In this document: positions 8,628 through 16,852 of the stretch, in pieces | How the letters are laid out: each line of letters opens with the position of its first letter | How positions within the stretch are numbered: position 1 is the first letter of the stretch | DNA from: Mycobacterium yunnanensis | GTDB lineage: Bacteria > Actinomycetota > Actinomycetes > Mycobacteriales > Mycobacteriaceae | Assembly (NCBI RefSeq): GCF_025823185.1 | Contig: NZ_JACKVK010000013.1 | Coordinates: 349,151 to 413,150 of the forward strand | Length of the DNA: 64,000 nt | Direction: 5' to 3' | Notes under the pieces: generated by a model | What the model saw: only the letters and a program-made list of their open reading frames with translations | What the model was told of the DNA's origin: nothing | Databases searched by the model: none | Made by a program: the position numbers and the translations under genes

Positions 8628-10190
8628 ATGGGCATGCCGCTGCGCGCCGACCGAATCCTGCGCTACGTCACCGCGTTCTGTCCGCACTGCCACGCCGAAC
8701 GACCGGATCGGCCGCTGGCCGACGTCGAGCGGCTCTCCGGTTGGCTGGCCGCCCGCGACGGCGCCGTCTGGCTCGAACGGGCGTGCGTCGTCCACGGCCT
8801 CGTGCGCACCATGTATGACGAAGACCCCGAAATCCTTGCCTATCTGGAGGAGTGGACGGCGCCGACCAAGGCCCACATGCCCGACGTGGCGGGAAACTTC
8901 GATCCGGTCCCGTCGGCGTATCTGCGCGGCCTGCCCGAGATGCAGACCCAGCACACCTGCATCCTGCTGACCGACGTCACCGAGGCGTGCAATCTGCGGT
9001 GTCCGACCTGCTTCACCGACTCCGGCCCGGATCTGCACGGGGTCGTGCCCGTCGAGGACATCCTCGCCAACGTCGACCAGAGACTGGCGCGTGAGAACGG
9101 CAAGCTCGACGTCGTGATGCTCAGCGGCGGGGAACCCACGGTCCACCCCGGTCTCGCCGCATTGCTCGACGAATTGGCCCGCCGCCCCGTCACGCGAATA
9201 CTGGTCAACAGCAACGGACTTCTCATCGCCCGTGACGACGACCTGCTGAACCTGCTCACCCGCCACCGTGAGCGCGTCGAGGTCTACCTGCAGTTCGACG
9301 GCGTGTCCGCGGAGGCCTCACGGCATCACCGCGGCGGGGACCTGCGCCGGCTCAAGGCGGATGCGATTCGACGCCTGTCCGAGCGCGAGATCTTCATCAC
9401 CTTGGTGATGACGGCGGCGCTCGGGGTCAACGACGACGAGATTGGCGAGGTCGTGACGCTCGCCCTCGACACCCCCTACGTGAGCGGGGTGTCGATTCAG
9501 CCCCAATTCGGCTCCGGGCGTTCCGGAGCCATCGATCCGATGGACCGACTGACCCACACCGGCGTGCTCAAGCGCCTCGGACCGCAGACGGGCGGACTCG
9601 TCGACTGGCGGGATCTGACGGCCTTGCCGTGCTCTCATCCCCACTGCTGTTCGGTCGGGTACATGATTCGCGACGACGCCGATCAGTGGCGCTCCCTGAC
9701 CGCCCTGATGGGACATGACCGCCTGAAGGAGAATCTGGGGCTGGTGTCCAACCGGATCGCCGACTCCGAGGTACCACGCGAGATGCGGTTGGCCGTGCGG
9801 GAGTCGTTGCTCGGGCTGCTCTCGGAGCAGTCGTCGCTGTCGCATCCCTCGATGGCCGAGGTCTGGCAAAGCATCTGTGAGAGCTGCGATCTGGGGCTCT
9901 CGACACTGTTGACGTTGGCCGCCTCGGGACTGCCGGGACGGCGTCGACGGCTGCGGCGCATGCTCGGCGAGCGGGTCGTGCGCATCACGGTCAAGCCCTT
10001 CATGGACGTGTCCACGATGATCGAGGAGCGGCTCACCCAGTGTTGCGTGCACGTGGGCACGCGGTCCGACCAAGACCAGTGCGCACCGTTCTGCGCAGTG
10101 CAGGCGTGGAGCCCGCTTGCGCGACAGCGGTTGTCGGCCACGGTCAGATCCGGCTCGCTGATCCCGCTGCCCCTGGCGGAGATCGGCTGA
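8628..10190 (+). CDS. radical SAM enzyme of the MJ0619 / tetraether lipid synthase (Tes) type
   Basis: The protein has 520 residues. The SAM-cluster motif is CNLRCPTCF (Cys 121, 125, 128), followed by LSGGEPT (165-171) and YLQFDG (220-225), a string I associate with the MJ0619/Tes group. An N-terminal metal-binding head (Cys 18, Cys 21, Cys 53, His 56, in FCPHC and CVVHG) also fits that group. So do extra cysteines at 335, 340 and 341 (PCSHPHCC) and a cluster at 472-489 (CC, CAPFC), which would ligate auxiliary iron-sulphur clusters. Archaeal Tes joins lipid tails by C-C bond formation. The substrate here is unknown, but the adjacent Lgt-like gene also suggests lipid. It is the last gene of a three-gene operon. 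Confidence 0.85.
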   Translation: MGMPLRADRILRYVTAFCPHCHAERPDRPLADVERLSGWLAARDGAVWLERACVVHGLVRTMYDEDPEILAYLEEWTAPTKAHMPDVAGNFDPVPSAYLRGLPEMQTQHTCILLTDVTEACNLRCPTCFTDSGPDLHGVVPVEDILANVDQRLARENGKLDVVMLSGGEPTVHPGLAALLDELARRPVTRILVNSNGLLIARDDDLLNLLTRHRERVEVYLQFDGVSAEASRHHRGGDLRRLKADAIRRLSEREIFITLVMTAALGVNDDEIGEVVTLALDTPYVSGVSIQPQFGSGRSGAIDPMDRLTHTGVLKRLGPQTGGLVDWRDLTALPCSHPHCCSVGYMIRDDADQWRSLTALMGHDRLKENLGLVSNRIADSEVPREMRLAVRESLLGLLSEQSSLSHPSMAEVWQSICESCDLGLSTLLTLAASGLPGRRRRLRRMLGERVVRITVKPFMDVSTMIEERLTQCCVHVGTRSDQDQCAPFCAVQAWSPLARQRLSATVRSGSLIPLPLAEIG

Positions 10191-10207
10191 CGGTCAGGCC
10201 ATTCGGT

Positions 10208-10906
10208 CTAGGCCAGGCGGCCCCGCATCGCCTCGAACGTCGGCAACCGGTCGCGTTCGATGTGAGCGTAGGCCACCGATTCGGCGACCCGCTCGTTGCC
10301 GGAGGCGATCGCGTCCCGAAGCAGCACGTGGTCGTGGAACGCCTCGTCGGCGGGCAGTCCGCTGGTGAGATAGAACAGCCAGGTGATGCGTCCCGAGACG
10401 TTCTGCATCAGCGTCGTCATGAGTCCGTTGCGCGACACCTCGATGACCGCCTCGTGAAAGGCGGTGCTGGTGCGGGCAATCGCGTACGCGTCCCCGTCGG
10501 CCACCGTCCGCTGCGCTTGCTCCAACGCCTCGTTCAGCGCGTCGATGCTCCCCCCGTTGCCGACCTCCCTCGCCGCGAGCCGGGCCGCCCCAACCTCGAG
10601 CGAGAGCCGCACGTCGAACAGGTCGTCGATGGCCTTGGCGTCCCACTGGGCCACCACGGCGCCCCGGCGCGGCCGCGACTGCACGAAGCCGTCGCGCTCG
10701 AGCCAGGGCACCGCTTCACGGAGGGGTACTCGAGACACGTTGAGCTCTTCGCCGATTCGCTGCTCCGGCAGGCGACTCCCCTGGGGATATTGCCCGAGGA
10801 TGATCCGCTCCCGGACCGTGGAGTAGACCAGCCGGGACAGCGACGGGGGCGGCGGGAGGTCGGACGCCCCTCCCCCGGTCGCTTCGCTCCCGCCCGCCGA
10901 GGTCAC
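10208..10906 (-). CDS. GntR-family transcriptional regulator with FCD ligand-binding domain
   Basis: A winged helix-turn-helix lies at about residues 20-85 (LVYSTVRERIILGQYPQG, then VSRVPLREAVPWLERDGFV). A helical FCD domain with FHEAVIEVSRN follows, including the metal/ligand-contacting Asp, Arg and His positions usual for the family (DVRLSLE, FHEA, HDHVLLRDAI). I chose GTG 10906 because it overlaps the stop of the upstream receptor gene as GTGA, which gives 232 residues, normal for FCD regulators. It is the last gene of the ten-gene operon and probably controls it by binding the palindrome at 21169-21184. The ligand would be a pathway intermediate. Confidence 0.9.
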   Translation of the reverse strand: MTSAGGSEATGGGASDLPPPPSLSRLVYSTVRERIILGQYPQGSRLPEQRIGEELNVSRVPLREAVPWLERDGFVQSRPRRGAVVAQWDAKAIDDLFDVRLSLEVGAARLAAREVGNGGSIDALNEALEQAQRTVADGDAYAIARTSTAFHEAVIEVSRNGLMTTLMQNVSGRITWLFYLTSGLPADEAFHDHVLLRDAIASGNERVAESVAYAHIERDRLPTFEAMRGRLA

Positions 10907-12528
10907 CCGCCGATGCCGAGCAACGAGAAGTTCAGCTCGTTGGCACCGACGTTCTGACTTTCCGGCACCCCGGTGAGCCACTTCTGCGCTACCACCCAGT
11001 CCTTGTTGTAGGACAGGTTCAGGAAGCACCCGGTCTGCCCGTAGAGATCCCCGGCCTTGACGTAGGTGCTCATGTCACCGGTACCGAGGGCCTGGTTCAG
11101 CAGGTCGTTGACCTCCGTGGACTGGCATCCGAAGTAGTTGATGCCACCCGAGGCGTCCCAGAACACGTGACCCCACATGTAGGGGTCGCCGCCGTCGGGC
11201 CCGTTGTTCCCGTCGATGAACGCATCCGGTCCCGACGGCGGGTTGTTGATCCACCCGAACACCGTCGACGTGTCGTAACCCTGTGCAGTGGCGGTGATTC
11301 CGTCGGTCTGTAGGTTGGCCACCACCAGGTTGGCCATCGACTGCGCGTTGACGTTGCCGTTGGCGTAGCCGATCACCAGCGTCTTGGGTGCATTGGGCGG
11401 CAGGGCAGCGACGTAGGACTTCAGGGCATTCGCGTCGTAACTGATGGCCTGCTTGTCTTCGACACCGGACCCTCCCGGGATCATGCCCTTGGCGTACATC
11501 GTCGTGGCGACCTCGGATCGCTTGCCCAGCACCTGATTCACCAGCTTGGCTTGGTCGATCGACTTGAGGAAGGCCACCCGCGCCTCGGGGGTCTTGAAGA
11601 AGTCGTGGCTCGAGTTCACCGTCACCAGGGCGCCCTGCAGGGTCGGCAGGAAGTAGTTCGCGACGCCGTCCTTGGAGGCGTACTTGTCCAGGCTGGAGGA
11701 CGGCAGCGCGGCCACGATGGTGTCGACGGTGCCGTTGTCGAACGCGAGCTCCAACGCCGATTCGTCTGTGTAGACCGGCAATTCGATCTTCTTGAACGGT
11801 GACTTCGGACCCCAGTACCCGTCGTACTGCGTCATCTCGTACTTCACGCCGGTCTGCGCGGTGGTCAGCTGGTACGGGCCGGTGCCCAAATCGTGTGAGG
11901 AAAGGTAGGTTTGGGCGTCGTCGGAGCCGGCGTTGGCCGTGAGGCCCTGTGGTGATTCCATCTTCGGGCCGAACGGCGAGGCCAGGTAGCTGAGGAACGC
12001 GGTGTTCGGCTTGTCGAGCGTGATCACGGCGGTGTAGTCGTCCGGGGTGGCGACGCTCTTGACGCCCTGCACCATGTACGCCGCGCCGCCCTTGACGGCG
12101 ACGCGCCGCTTGAAGGCAACGTCGACCGCGGCGGAGGTGAACGGGGTGCCGTCGTGGAACGTCACCCCCTTGCGCAGGTGGAAGGTGTACACGTCGTTGG
12201 TTGGGCTGACTTCCCACGTCTCGGCCAGGCGCGGCGCGATCTTCACGGTGTCGGTGTTGTTCGCGTACTGCACCAGACCCTCGTAGGCGTTGATCATGAT
12301 GGCCGTGCCGTTGTTGGCGTAGTAGATGTCGGGGTCGGGCGGCTGGCCGATGTCGCCGAGGAGGCCGACGGTGAGGGTGCCGTCCGTGGGAGCACCCCCG
12401 CCTCCCCCGCCTCCGCCGCCGCCCGTCGGCGTGCCGGAGCTACAGCCCGCGACGACGAGAGTGAGTGCGGCACAGGCGGCGACGACGCCTCGGATACCCG
12501 GGCGGGCGATCTTTCCTGGTTCGGACAT
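10903..12528 (-). CDS. family 5 solute-binding lipoprotein of the GntR operon
   Basis: The 541-residue receptor has a lipobox LVVAGC, then a run of 11 glycines in the linker, encoded by a GGN repeat that could vary in length. Family-5 signatures are present: ETWEVSPTNDVYTFHLRKGV, FHDGTPFTSAAVD and GTGPYQLT. ATG 12528 is supported by AGGAG 8 bases upstream. It is separated by 14 bases from the permease gene and overlaps the regulator gene. As the receptor of a catabolic operon, it should bind the compound that the operon's enzymes process. Confidence 0.92.
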   Translation of the reverse strand: MSEPGKIARPGIRGVVAACAALTLVVAGCSSGTPTGGGGGGGGGGAPTDGTLTVGLLGDIGQPPDPDIYYANNGTAIMINAYEGLVQYANNTDTVKIAPRLAETWEVSPTNDVYTFHLRKGVTFHDGTPFTSAAVDVAFKRRVAVKGGAAYMVQGVKSVATPDDYTAVITLDKPNTAFLSYLASPFGPKMESPQGLTANAGSDDAQTYLSSHDLGTGPYQLTTAQTGVKYEMTQYDGYWGPKSPFKKIELPVYTDESALELAFDNGTVDTIVAALPSSSLDKYASKDGVANYFLPTLQGALVTVNSSHDFFKTPEARVAFLKSIDQAKLVNQVLGKRSEVATTMYAKGMIPGGSGVEDKQAISYDANALKSYVAALPPNAPKTLVIGYANGNVNAQSMANLVVANLQTDGITATAQGYDTSTVFGWINNPPSGPDAFIDGNNGPDGGDPYMWGHVFWDASGGINYFGCQSTEVNDLLNQALGTGDMSTYVKAGDLYGQTGCFLNLSYNKDWVVAQKWLTGVPESQNVGANELNFSLLGIGG

Positions 12529-12542
12529 GACGGTGCTCCTTC

Positions 12543-13535
12543 TCATTCGGCGGCTATGCGGGGGTCTGCGACCGCTTGCAGCAGGTCGACGACGACGTTG
12601 GACAGGACGTAGATCGCTCCCAGCACCAGCGTCACGCCCGCGATGGCCGGGAAGTCGGCCACCGGGATCGACGCGGCGAGGTAGTTGCCGATACCGGGCC
12701 AGGAGAAGATTTGCTCGACGACGACCACACCGGCGAACATGAACCCGAGTTGCAGACCGGCCATCGACAGCGCCGGGCCGATCGCGTTGCGGACCACGTG
12801 GTGGAGCACCACGCGGGTCTCGCTCATGCCCTTGGAGCGCGCGGTGCGCACGTAGTCGACGCCCAGCACGCTCTGCAGGGACGACCGGAACACCCGGCCG
12901 ATCGCGACCGCCGGGGCGATGGCCAGCACCACCGCTGGCAGGACGAGGTGTTTCAGCGCGTCGACGACGGCGTCGGCCTGTCCGTGGATCAGCGTGTCGA
13001 CCAGCTGCATGCCAAAGGGGCCGGGGTCCTGGAAGTCGCCGACACCGCGGGCCGGTAGCCACCCGAGTTGGCCGAAGAACACGATGATGCCGACGAGGGC
13101 TAGCAGGAACGGCGGCGCGGTGGCCAACAGCAGCAGGACGCCGCGGCCCACCGAGGCGCCCGGCCACCGCAACGCCCCCGACAGGGCGTAGAGCGTGGCC
13201 AACGCCAGCGCGATGAGGAACGCGATCACGACGAGCTCGGCGGTGGCCGGCAGGTAGGTGGCGAGGTCGGCGGTGACGGGTTGGCGGGTGCGCAGCGACC
13301 GGCCGAGGTCACCGGTGAACAGTCCCCCGATGAATCGCGTGAACTGTTGCAGCATCGGGTCGTTCAGGCCCAGGCGCTGCCGCTCGGCGGCCACCATCTC
13401 GTTGGAGGCGTTGGCTCCGACGTAGGCACGGGCGGGATCACCGGGCGACACGGACTGCAACAGGAAGATGACGAACGACAGGATCAGCAGGATCAGCACG
13501 GCCGTCGAGAACCTGCGGACGAGGAAGGAGGTCAT
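12543..13535 (-). CDS. ABC transporter permease (DppB-like), second system
   Basis: This permease of 330 residues begins FLVRRFSTAVLILLILSFVIF and continues with QSVSPGDPARAYVG, the usual DppB start. The ATPase-docking loop is YVRTARSKGMSETRVV. Six transmembrane helices can be traced. ATG 13535 lies five bases downstream of the stop of the DppC-like gene, with GAGGTGA just before it. It works with the adjacent permease, the double ATPase at 14398-15984 and the receptor at 10903-12528. Confidence 0.9.
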   Translation of the reverse strand: MTSFLVRRFSTAVLILLILSFVIFLLQSVSPGDPARAYVGANASNEMVAAERQRLGLNDPMLQQFTRFIGGLFTGDLGRSLRTRQPVTADLATYLPATAELVVIAFLIALALATLYALSGALRWPGASVGRGVLLLLATAPPFLLALVGIIVFFGQLGWLPARGVGDFQDPGPFGMQLVDTLIHGQADAVVDALKHLVLPAVVLAIAPAVAIGRVFRSSLQSVLGVDYVRTARSKGMSETRVVLHHVVRNAIGPALSMAGLQLGFMFAGVVVVEQIFSWPGIGNYLAASIPVADFPAIAGVTLVLGAIYVLSNVVVDLLQAVADPRIAAE

Positions 13536-13540
13536 CGCCG

Positions 13541-14401
13541 TCACCTCCGAACCGGGATGAGACTGCGGATGGCGTCGCCACCGACATTGGCGATCAGGGT
13601 CAGCAACAGGACCGCCATACCGGGGATGCCGGGCACCCACCATTGGCTCAGCAACTGGGAGAGCGTGCGGGCGGTGTCGGCGCCGAGTTCCGGTGCGGGG
13701 GCCTGCTGTCCGAGACCAAGGAACGACAGCGCCGCGAGGAGGAGCACGACGTTGCCGATGTCGAGGCTGGCGGTGATCACGGCCGTCGGGACGACGCCGG
13801 GCAGCAGGTGCCGGGTGAGGATGCGCCAGCGGCCGGCCTTGGCCAGCTTGGCCGCCTCGACGTGCGGGCGCGCGGCCAGGGCCTTGACCTCGCCCCGCAC
13901 GATGCGGGCGTAGTACGGCCACCAGACCAGGGCCACCCCGATGAGGGTGTTGAGGAGTCCCGATCCGAGGGCGGCCACGATGGCGATCGCCACCAGGGCG
14001 CCGGGCAGCGCCAGGAAGAGGTCGGTGACCCGCATGAGGAGCACCGAATCCACCCAACCCCCGGTCGCGCCGGCGATCAGGCCGATGGTGCCGCCGATCA
14101 GCAGTCCGCTCGCGACCACGACCAGCGCGCAGAGCCAGCTGACCTGGATGCCGATCAACGTGCGGGACAACAGGTCTCGGCCGATGCCGTCGGTGCCGAG
14201 CAGATGGCCCGGGCTGAGCGGCGGCAGGTTGAGCGCGCCGACGGGCTGAATGGGGTCATACGGTGCAAGCGTCCTGGCGAACAGCGCGACGAGCGTCACC
14301 ACCACCAGCAGGCCCACCATGGCCCACGCGACCGGCCGGGCCAGATGCGCTCCGCCGATGGCGACGGGCTTGAGCCGCCAGCGCGGCATCAGGGTGGTCA
14401 T
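13541..14401 (-). CDS. ABC transporter permease (DppC-like), second system
   Basis: The protein of 286 residues has the DppC motif GTDGIGRDLLSRTLIGIQ after the first transmembrane helix. The docking loop (AAKLAKAGRWRILTRH) and the conserved LSFLGLGQQAPAPELG follow. ATG 14401 overlaps the ATPase stop (ATGA). In this operon the ATPase precedes the permeases and the receptor comes last, the reverse of the dpp-like operon at 2.4-7.4 kb. The two systems are therefore unlikely to be a recent duplication. Confidence 0.9.
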   Translation of the reverse strand: MTTLMPRWRLKPVAIGGAHLARPVAWAMVGLLVVVTLVALFARTLAPYDPIQPVGALNLPPLSPGHLLGTDGIGRDLLSRTLIGIQVSWLCALVVVASGLLIGGTIGLIAGATGGWVDSVLLMRVTDLFLALPGALVAIAIVAALGSGLLNTLIGVALVWWPYYARIVRGEVKALAARPHVEAAKLAKAGRWRILTRHLLPGVVPTAVITASLDIGNVVLLLAALSFLGLGQQAPAPELGADTARTLSQLLSQWWVPGIPGMAVLLLTLIANVGGDAIRSLIPVRR

Positions 14402-15984
14402 GGCACGATCTCCGGGACCGCGGCCAGCAGCGTGCGCGTGTAGGGGTCTCGTGGTTCGGACACCACCTGCTCGGCGGCACCCAACTCGACGACGCGACCC
14501 GATTGCATCACCGCGATGCGGTCGCCCATGAGGCGCGCGACGGCGAGATCGTGGGTGACGAACAGGACCGTCATCCCGATGCGCGCCCGGAGGTCTCGGA
14601 TGAGGGCGAGCACGCTCTTGGCCAGGGACGCGTCCAGCGCGCTGGTGGGCTCGTCGCACAGCAGCACCGCGGGCGGAATCATCGTCGCGCGGGCAAGTCC
14701 CACCCGTTGCCGTTGCCCGCCGGACAATTCGCCGGGTCGGGCCTTGGCGACCTCGGGTGGCAGGTCCACCGCGGCGAGCGCCTCGACGACCCGCTGACGG
14801 ACGTCGTCGCGGGACAGCTTCAGCGCGCGCAGCCGTTCGCCAAGGGTCTCGCCGATGTTCAGCCACGGCGTCAACGACGAGCCTGCGTCCTGGAACACCA
14901 TCTGTGGTTCGCCGTCGCCGGCGAGTTCGACCGATCCCGACGTGGGCCGTTCCAACCCGGCGACCATTCGCAGCAGCGTCGACTTGCCCGAGCCACTCTC
15001 CCCGACGATCGCCAGCGCCTCACCGGAGGCGATCTGGAGGTCGACTCCGTCGACGGCGGTGATCTCGTGGCGGCGGCGGCGCCGCCCGACGCCGAACGTC
15101 TTGGTCAGTCCGCGAACCGTGACCGCCGCGTCGGTGTCCTCGGAATCGGTGCGGACGAAGCGCTCGTCACGAGGTGTCGTCAGCGTCAGCCGCGACGCGA
15201 GCAGGGAGCGCGTGTATTCGTGACGAGGTCGGCGTACGACGTCGGCGGCAGGCCCGATCTCGACCAGTTCGCCGTGGTGCATCACCGCGAGCCGGTCGGC
15301 GATCTGGTCGGCAACGCCAAGGTCGTGGGTGATCAGCAGCACCGAGCAGCCGAAGTCGTCGCGCAGTTCGCGCAGCAGGTCCAACAGCTGCGCCTGCACG
15401 GTGACGTCGAGGGCCGTGGTGGGTTCGTCGGCGACGATGAGGCGTCGTCGCAGCGAGGTGGCGTCGCCCTTGTCCGCGACCGCGATGGCGGCCATCACCC
15501 GCTGCCGCAGGCCGCCGGAGAGTTCGTGGGGGTAGACGCGCAGGCGCCGTTCGGCGTCGCGGACCCCGACGGTCTCCAGGAGCCGGATCGACTCGGCGTC
15601 GTCGCCGGTGGCCTCCCCGATCTGCTTGCCGATTCGCATCGTGGGATTGAGAGAGGTCATCGGGTCCTGGAAGATCGCGCCGAGGACTTCGCGGCGGACG
15701 CGTCTGAGCTCGTGGCGGCCGGCGCGCAGCAGGTCGACCCCGCCGACGGTGATCCGGCCCTCGGTGACCGGATGCGACTCCGGTGGCAGCAAGCCCAGCA
15801 GGCCAAGTGCGAGAACGCTCTTGCCCGAACCGGATTCGCCAACCAGGCCGAGGATCTCCCCCGGCCGGATCTGCAGGTCGACGTGGCGCAGCACCTGGTT
15901 GCGGACGCCGTTGCGCACCAACGACACCGAGAAGTCCTCCACCACCGCAACGGGTGTCACCGGAACCTCGATCGCCTCACTCAC
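14398..15984 (-). CDS. ABC transporter fused double ATPase, second system
   Basis: This protein of 528 residues has two ABC domains. The first has Walker A GESGSGKSVLALG, signature LSGGLRQRV and Walker B RLIVADEPTTALD. The second has GESGSGKSTLLRM, LSGGQRQRV and VLLCDEPTSALD. The second domain is shorter in the region between Walker A and the signature than in typical DppF. GTG 15984 overlaps the deacetylase stop by 8 bases. It powers the importer of the operon. Confidence 0.92.
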   Translation of the reverse strand: MSEAIEVPVTPVAVVEDFSVSLVRNGVRNQVLRHVDLQIRPGEILGLVGESGSGKSVLALGLLGLLPPESHPVTEGRITVGGVDLLRAGRHELRRVRREVLGAIFQDPMTSLNPTMRIGKQIGEATGDDAESIRLLETVGVRDAERRLRVYPHELSGGLRQRVMAAIAVADKGDATSLRRRLIVADEPTTALDVTVQAQLLDLLRELRDDFGCSVLLITHDLGVADQIADRLAVMHHGELVEIGPAADVVRRPRHEYTRSLLASRLTLTTPRDERFVRTDSEDTDAAVTVRGLTKTFGVGRRRRRHEITAVDGVDLQIASGEALAIVGESGSGKSTLLRMVAGLERPTSGSVELAGDGEPQMVFQDAGSSLTPWLNIGETLGERLRALKLSRDDVRQRVVEALAAVDLPPEVAKARPGELSGGQRQRVGLARATMIPPAVLLCDEPTSALDASLAKSVLALIRDLRARIGMTVLFVTHDLAVARLMGDRIAVMQSGRVVELGAAEQVVSEPRDPYTRTLLAAVPEIVP

Positions 15985-16852
15985 CGAAGGTCTCCGGGTG
16001 ATCGAGGACCGCGCGGTGGATGTGGCGCGGCGTGGTCAGCCAGACGCCCTCGGTGGCGGCGATGCGCTCCAGCGCCCGGCCGACCGCCCGCAGCCGGAAC
16101 GGGACTCCGGTGATGAAGGAATGCAGCACCACGCTCATCACCAGCGGCGTGTGCGCGGCCGCGGCATGCAGTTCGGCGAACTCGTCGTCGATCATGTCGG
16201 CGAAGTCACGCGCCAGCACGCTGCGGCCCACCATCGTCGACGAGTCGTTGAGTTCCGCGGCGTACGGGATGGTCAGCAGCGGGCCCGATTCGGTGTGCAG
16301 CCATACGGGTTGGTCGTCGAACCGCAGATCAAGCAGATACTCGTAGCCGGTGTCGGCCAACAGGTTCAGGGTGGCCGGGGTCTGAGTGAGCCACGGACTC
16401 GACCATCCGCCGGGCGCCTGCCCCTCCTCGACACGGATGCGATCGGCGACGTCGGCCAGATAGGCCCGTTCCACCTCCGGAGTCATCCCCGCGAGCGAGT
16501 CGGAGTTCGAACGGCCGTGGCCGACGATCTCGGCGGAGACCTTGCGGGCCGCCTCCAAGACGTCGGGCGCCTCGTCGTACACGTCGGTGTTGAGCAGCAC
16601 CGTCGGCGGAATGCCAAGACGCGCAAGCAGATCGAACAGCCGGAACGCGCCGATGCGGTTGCCGTAGTCTCGCCAGGCGGTGTTGACCAGATCCGGCGCG
16701 GACACGTCGGCGATCACGTCCTCGGTGTGGCCGGCACCGAACCGGTAGGACTCGACTCCGACGCAGACGACGACGGCGAGCCGCGCCCCGTTGGGCCACG
16801 TGCCGCCCGGGCGCGCGGACAGCGGGGTGTAGGGATAGCCGGCCGGGTTCAC
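15977..16852 (-). CDS. polysaccharide deacetylase-fold hydrolase, PuuE/allantoinase-like
   Basis: The 291-residue protein has the NodB/polysaccharide-deacetylase fold in the form seen in PuuE-type allantoinases and cyclic imidases. It shows GARLAVVVCVGVE as the first strand (with GVE where sugar deacetylases have DD), WRDYGNRIGAFRLFDLLARLG, EIVGHGRSNSDSL, and a late SVVLHSFITG with the catalytic-type His. The PuuE subgroup opens cyclic amide rings rather than deacetylating sugars. GTG 16852 overlaps the amidohydrolase stop (GTGA). With a racemase and an amidohydrolase beside it, a ring-opening step on a hydantoin- or ureide-like compound is plausible. Confidence 0.8.
   Translation of the reverse strand: MNPAGYPYTPLSARPGGTWPNGARLAVVVCVGVESYRFGAGHTEDVIADVSAPDLVNTAWRDYGNRIGAFRLFDLLARLGIPPTVLLNTDVYDEAPDVLEAARKVSAEIVGHGRSNSDSLAGMTPEVERAYLADVADRIRVEEGQAPGGWSSPWLTQTPATLNLLADTGYEYLLDLRFDDQPVWLHTESGPLLTIPYAAELNDSSTMVGRSVLARDFADMIDDEFAELHAAAAHTPLVMSVVLHSFITGVPFRLRAVGRALERIAATEGVWLTTPRHIHRAVLDHPETFGE

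Noticed and set aside
2403..15984. The two Dpp-type importers as a recent duplication of one operon
   Set aside because: Gene order differs (receptor first versus receptor last) and the protein sequences are clearly distinct.
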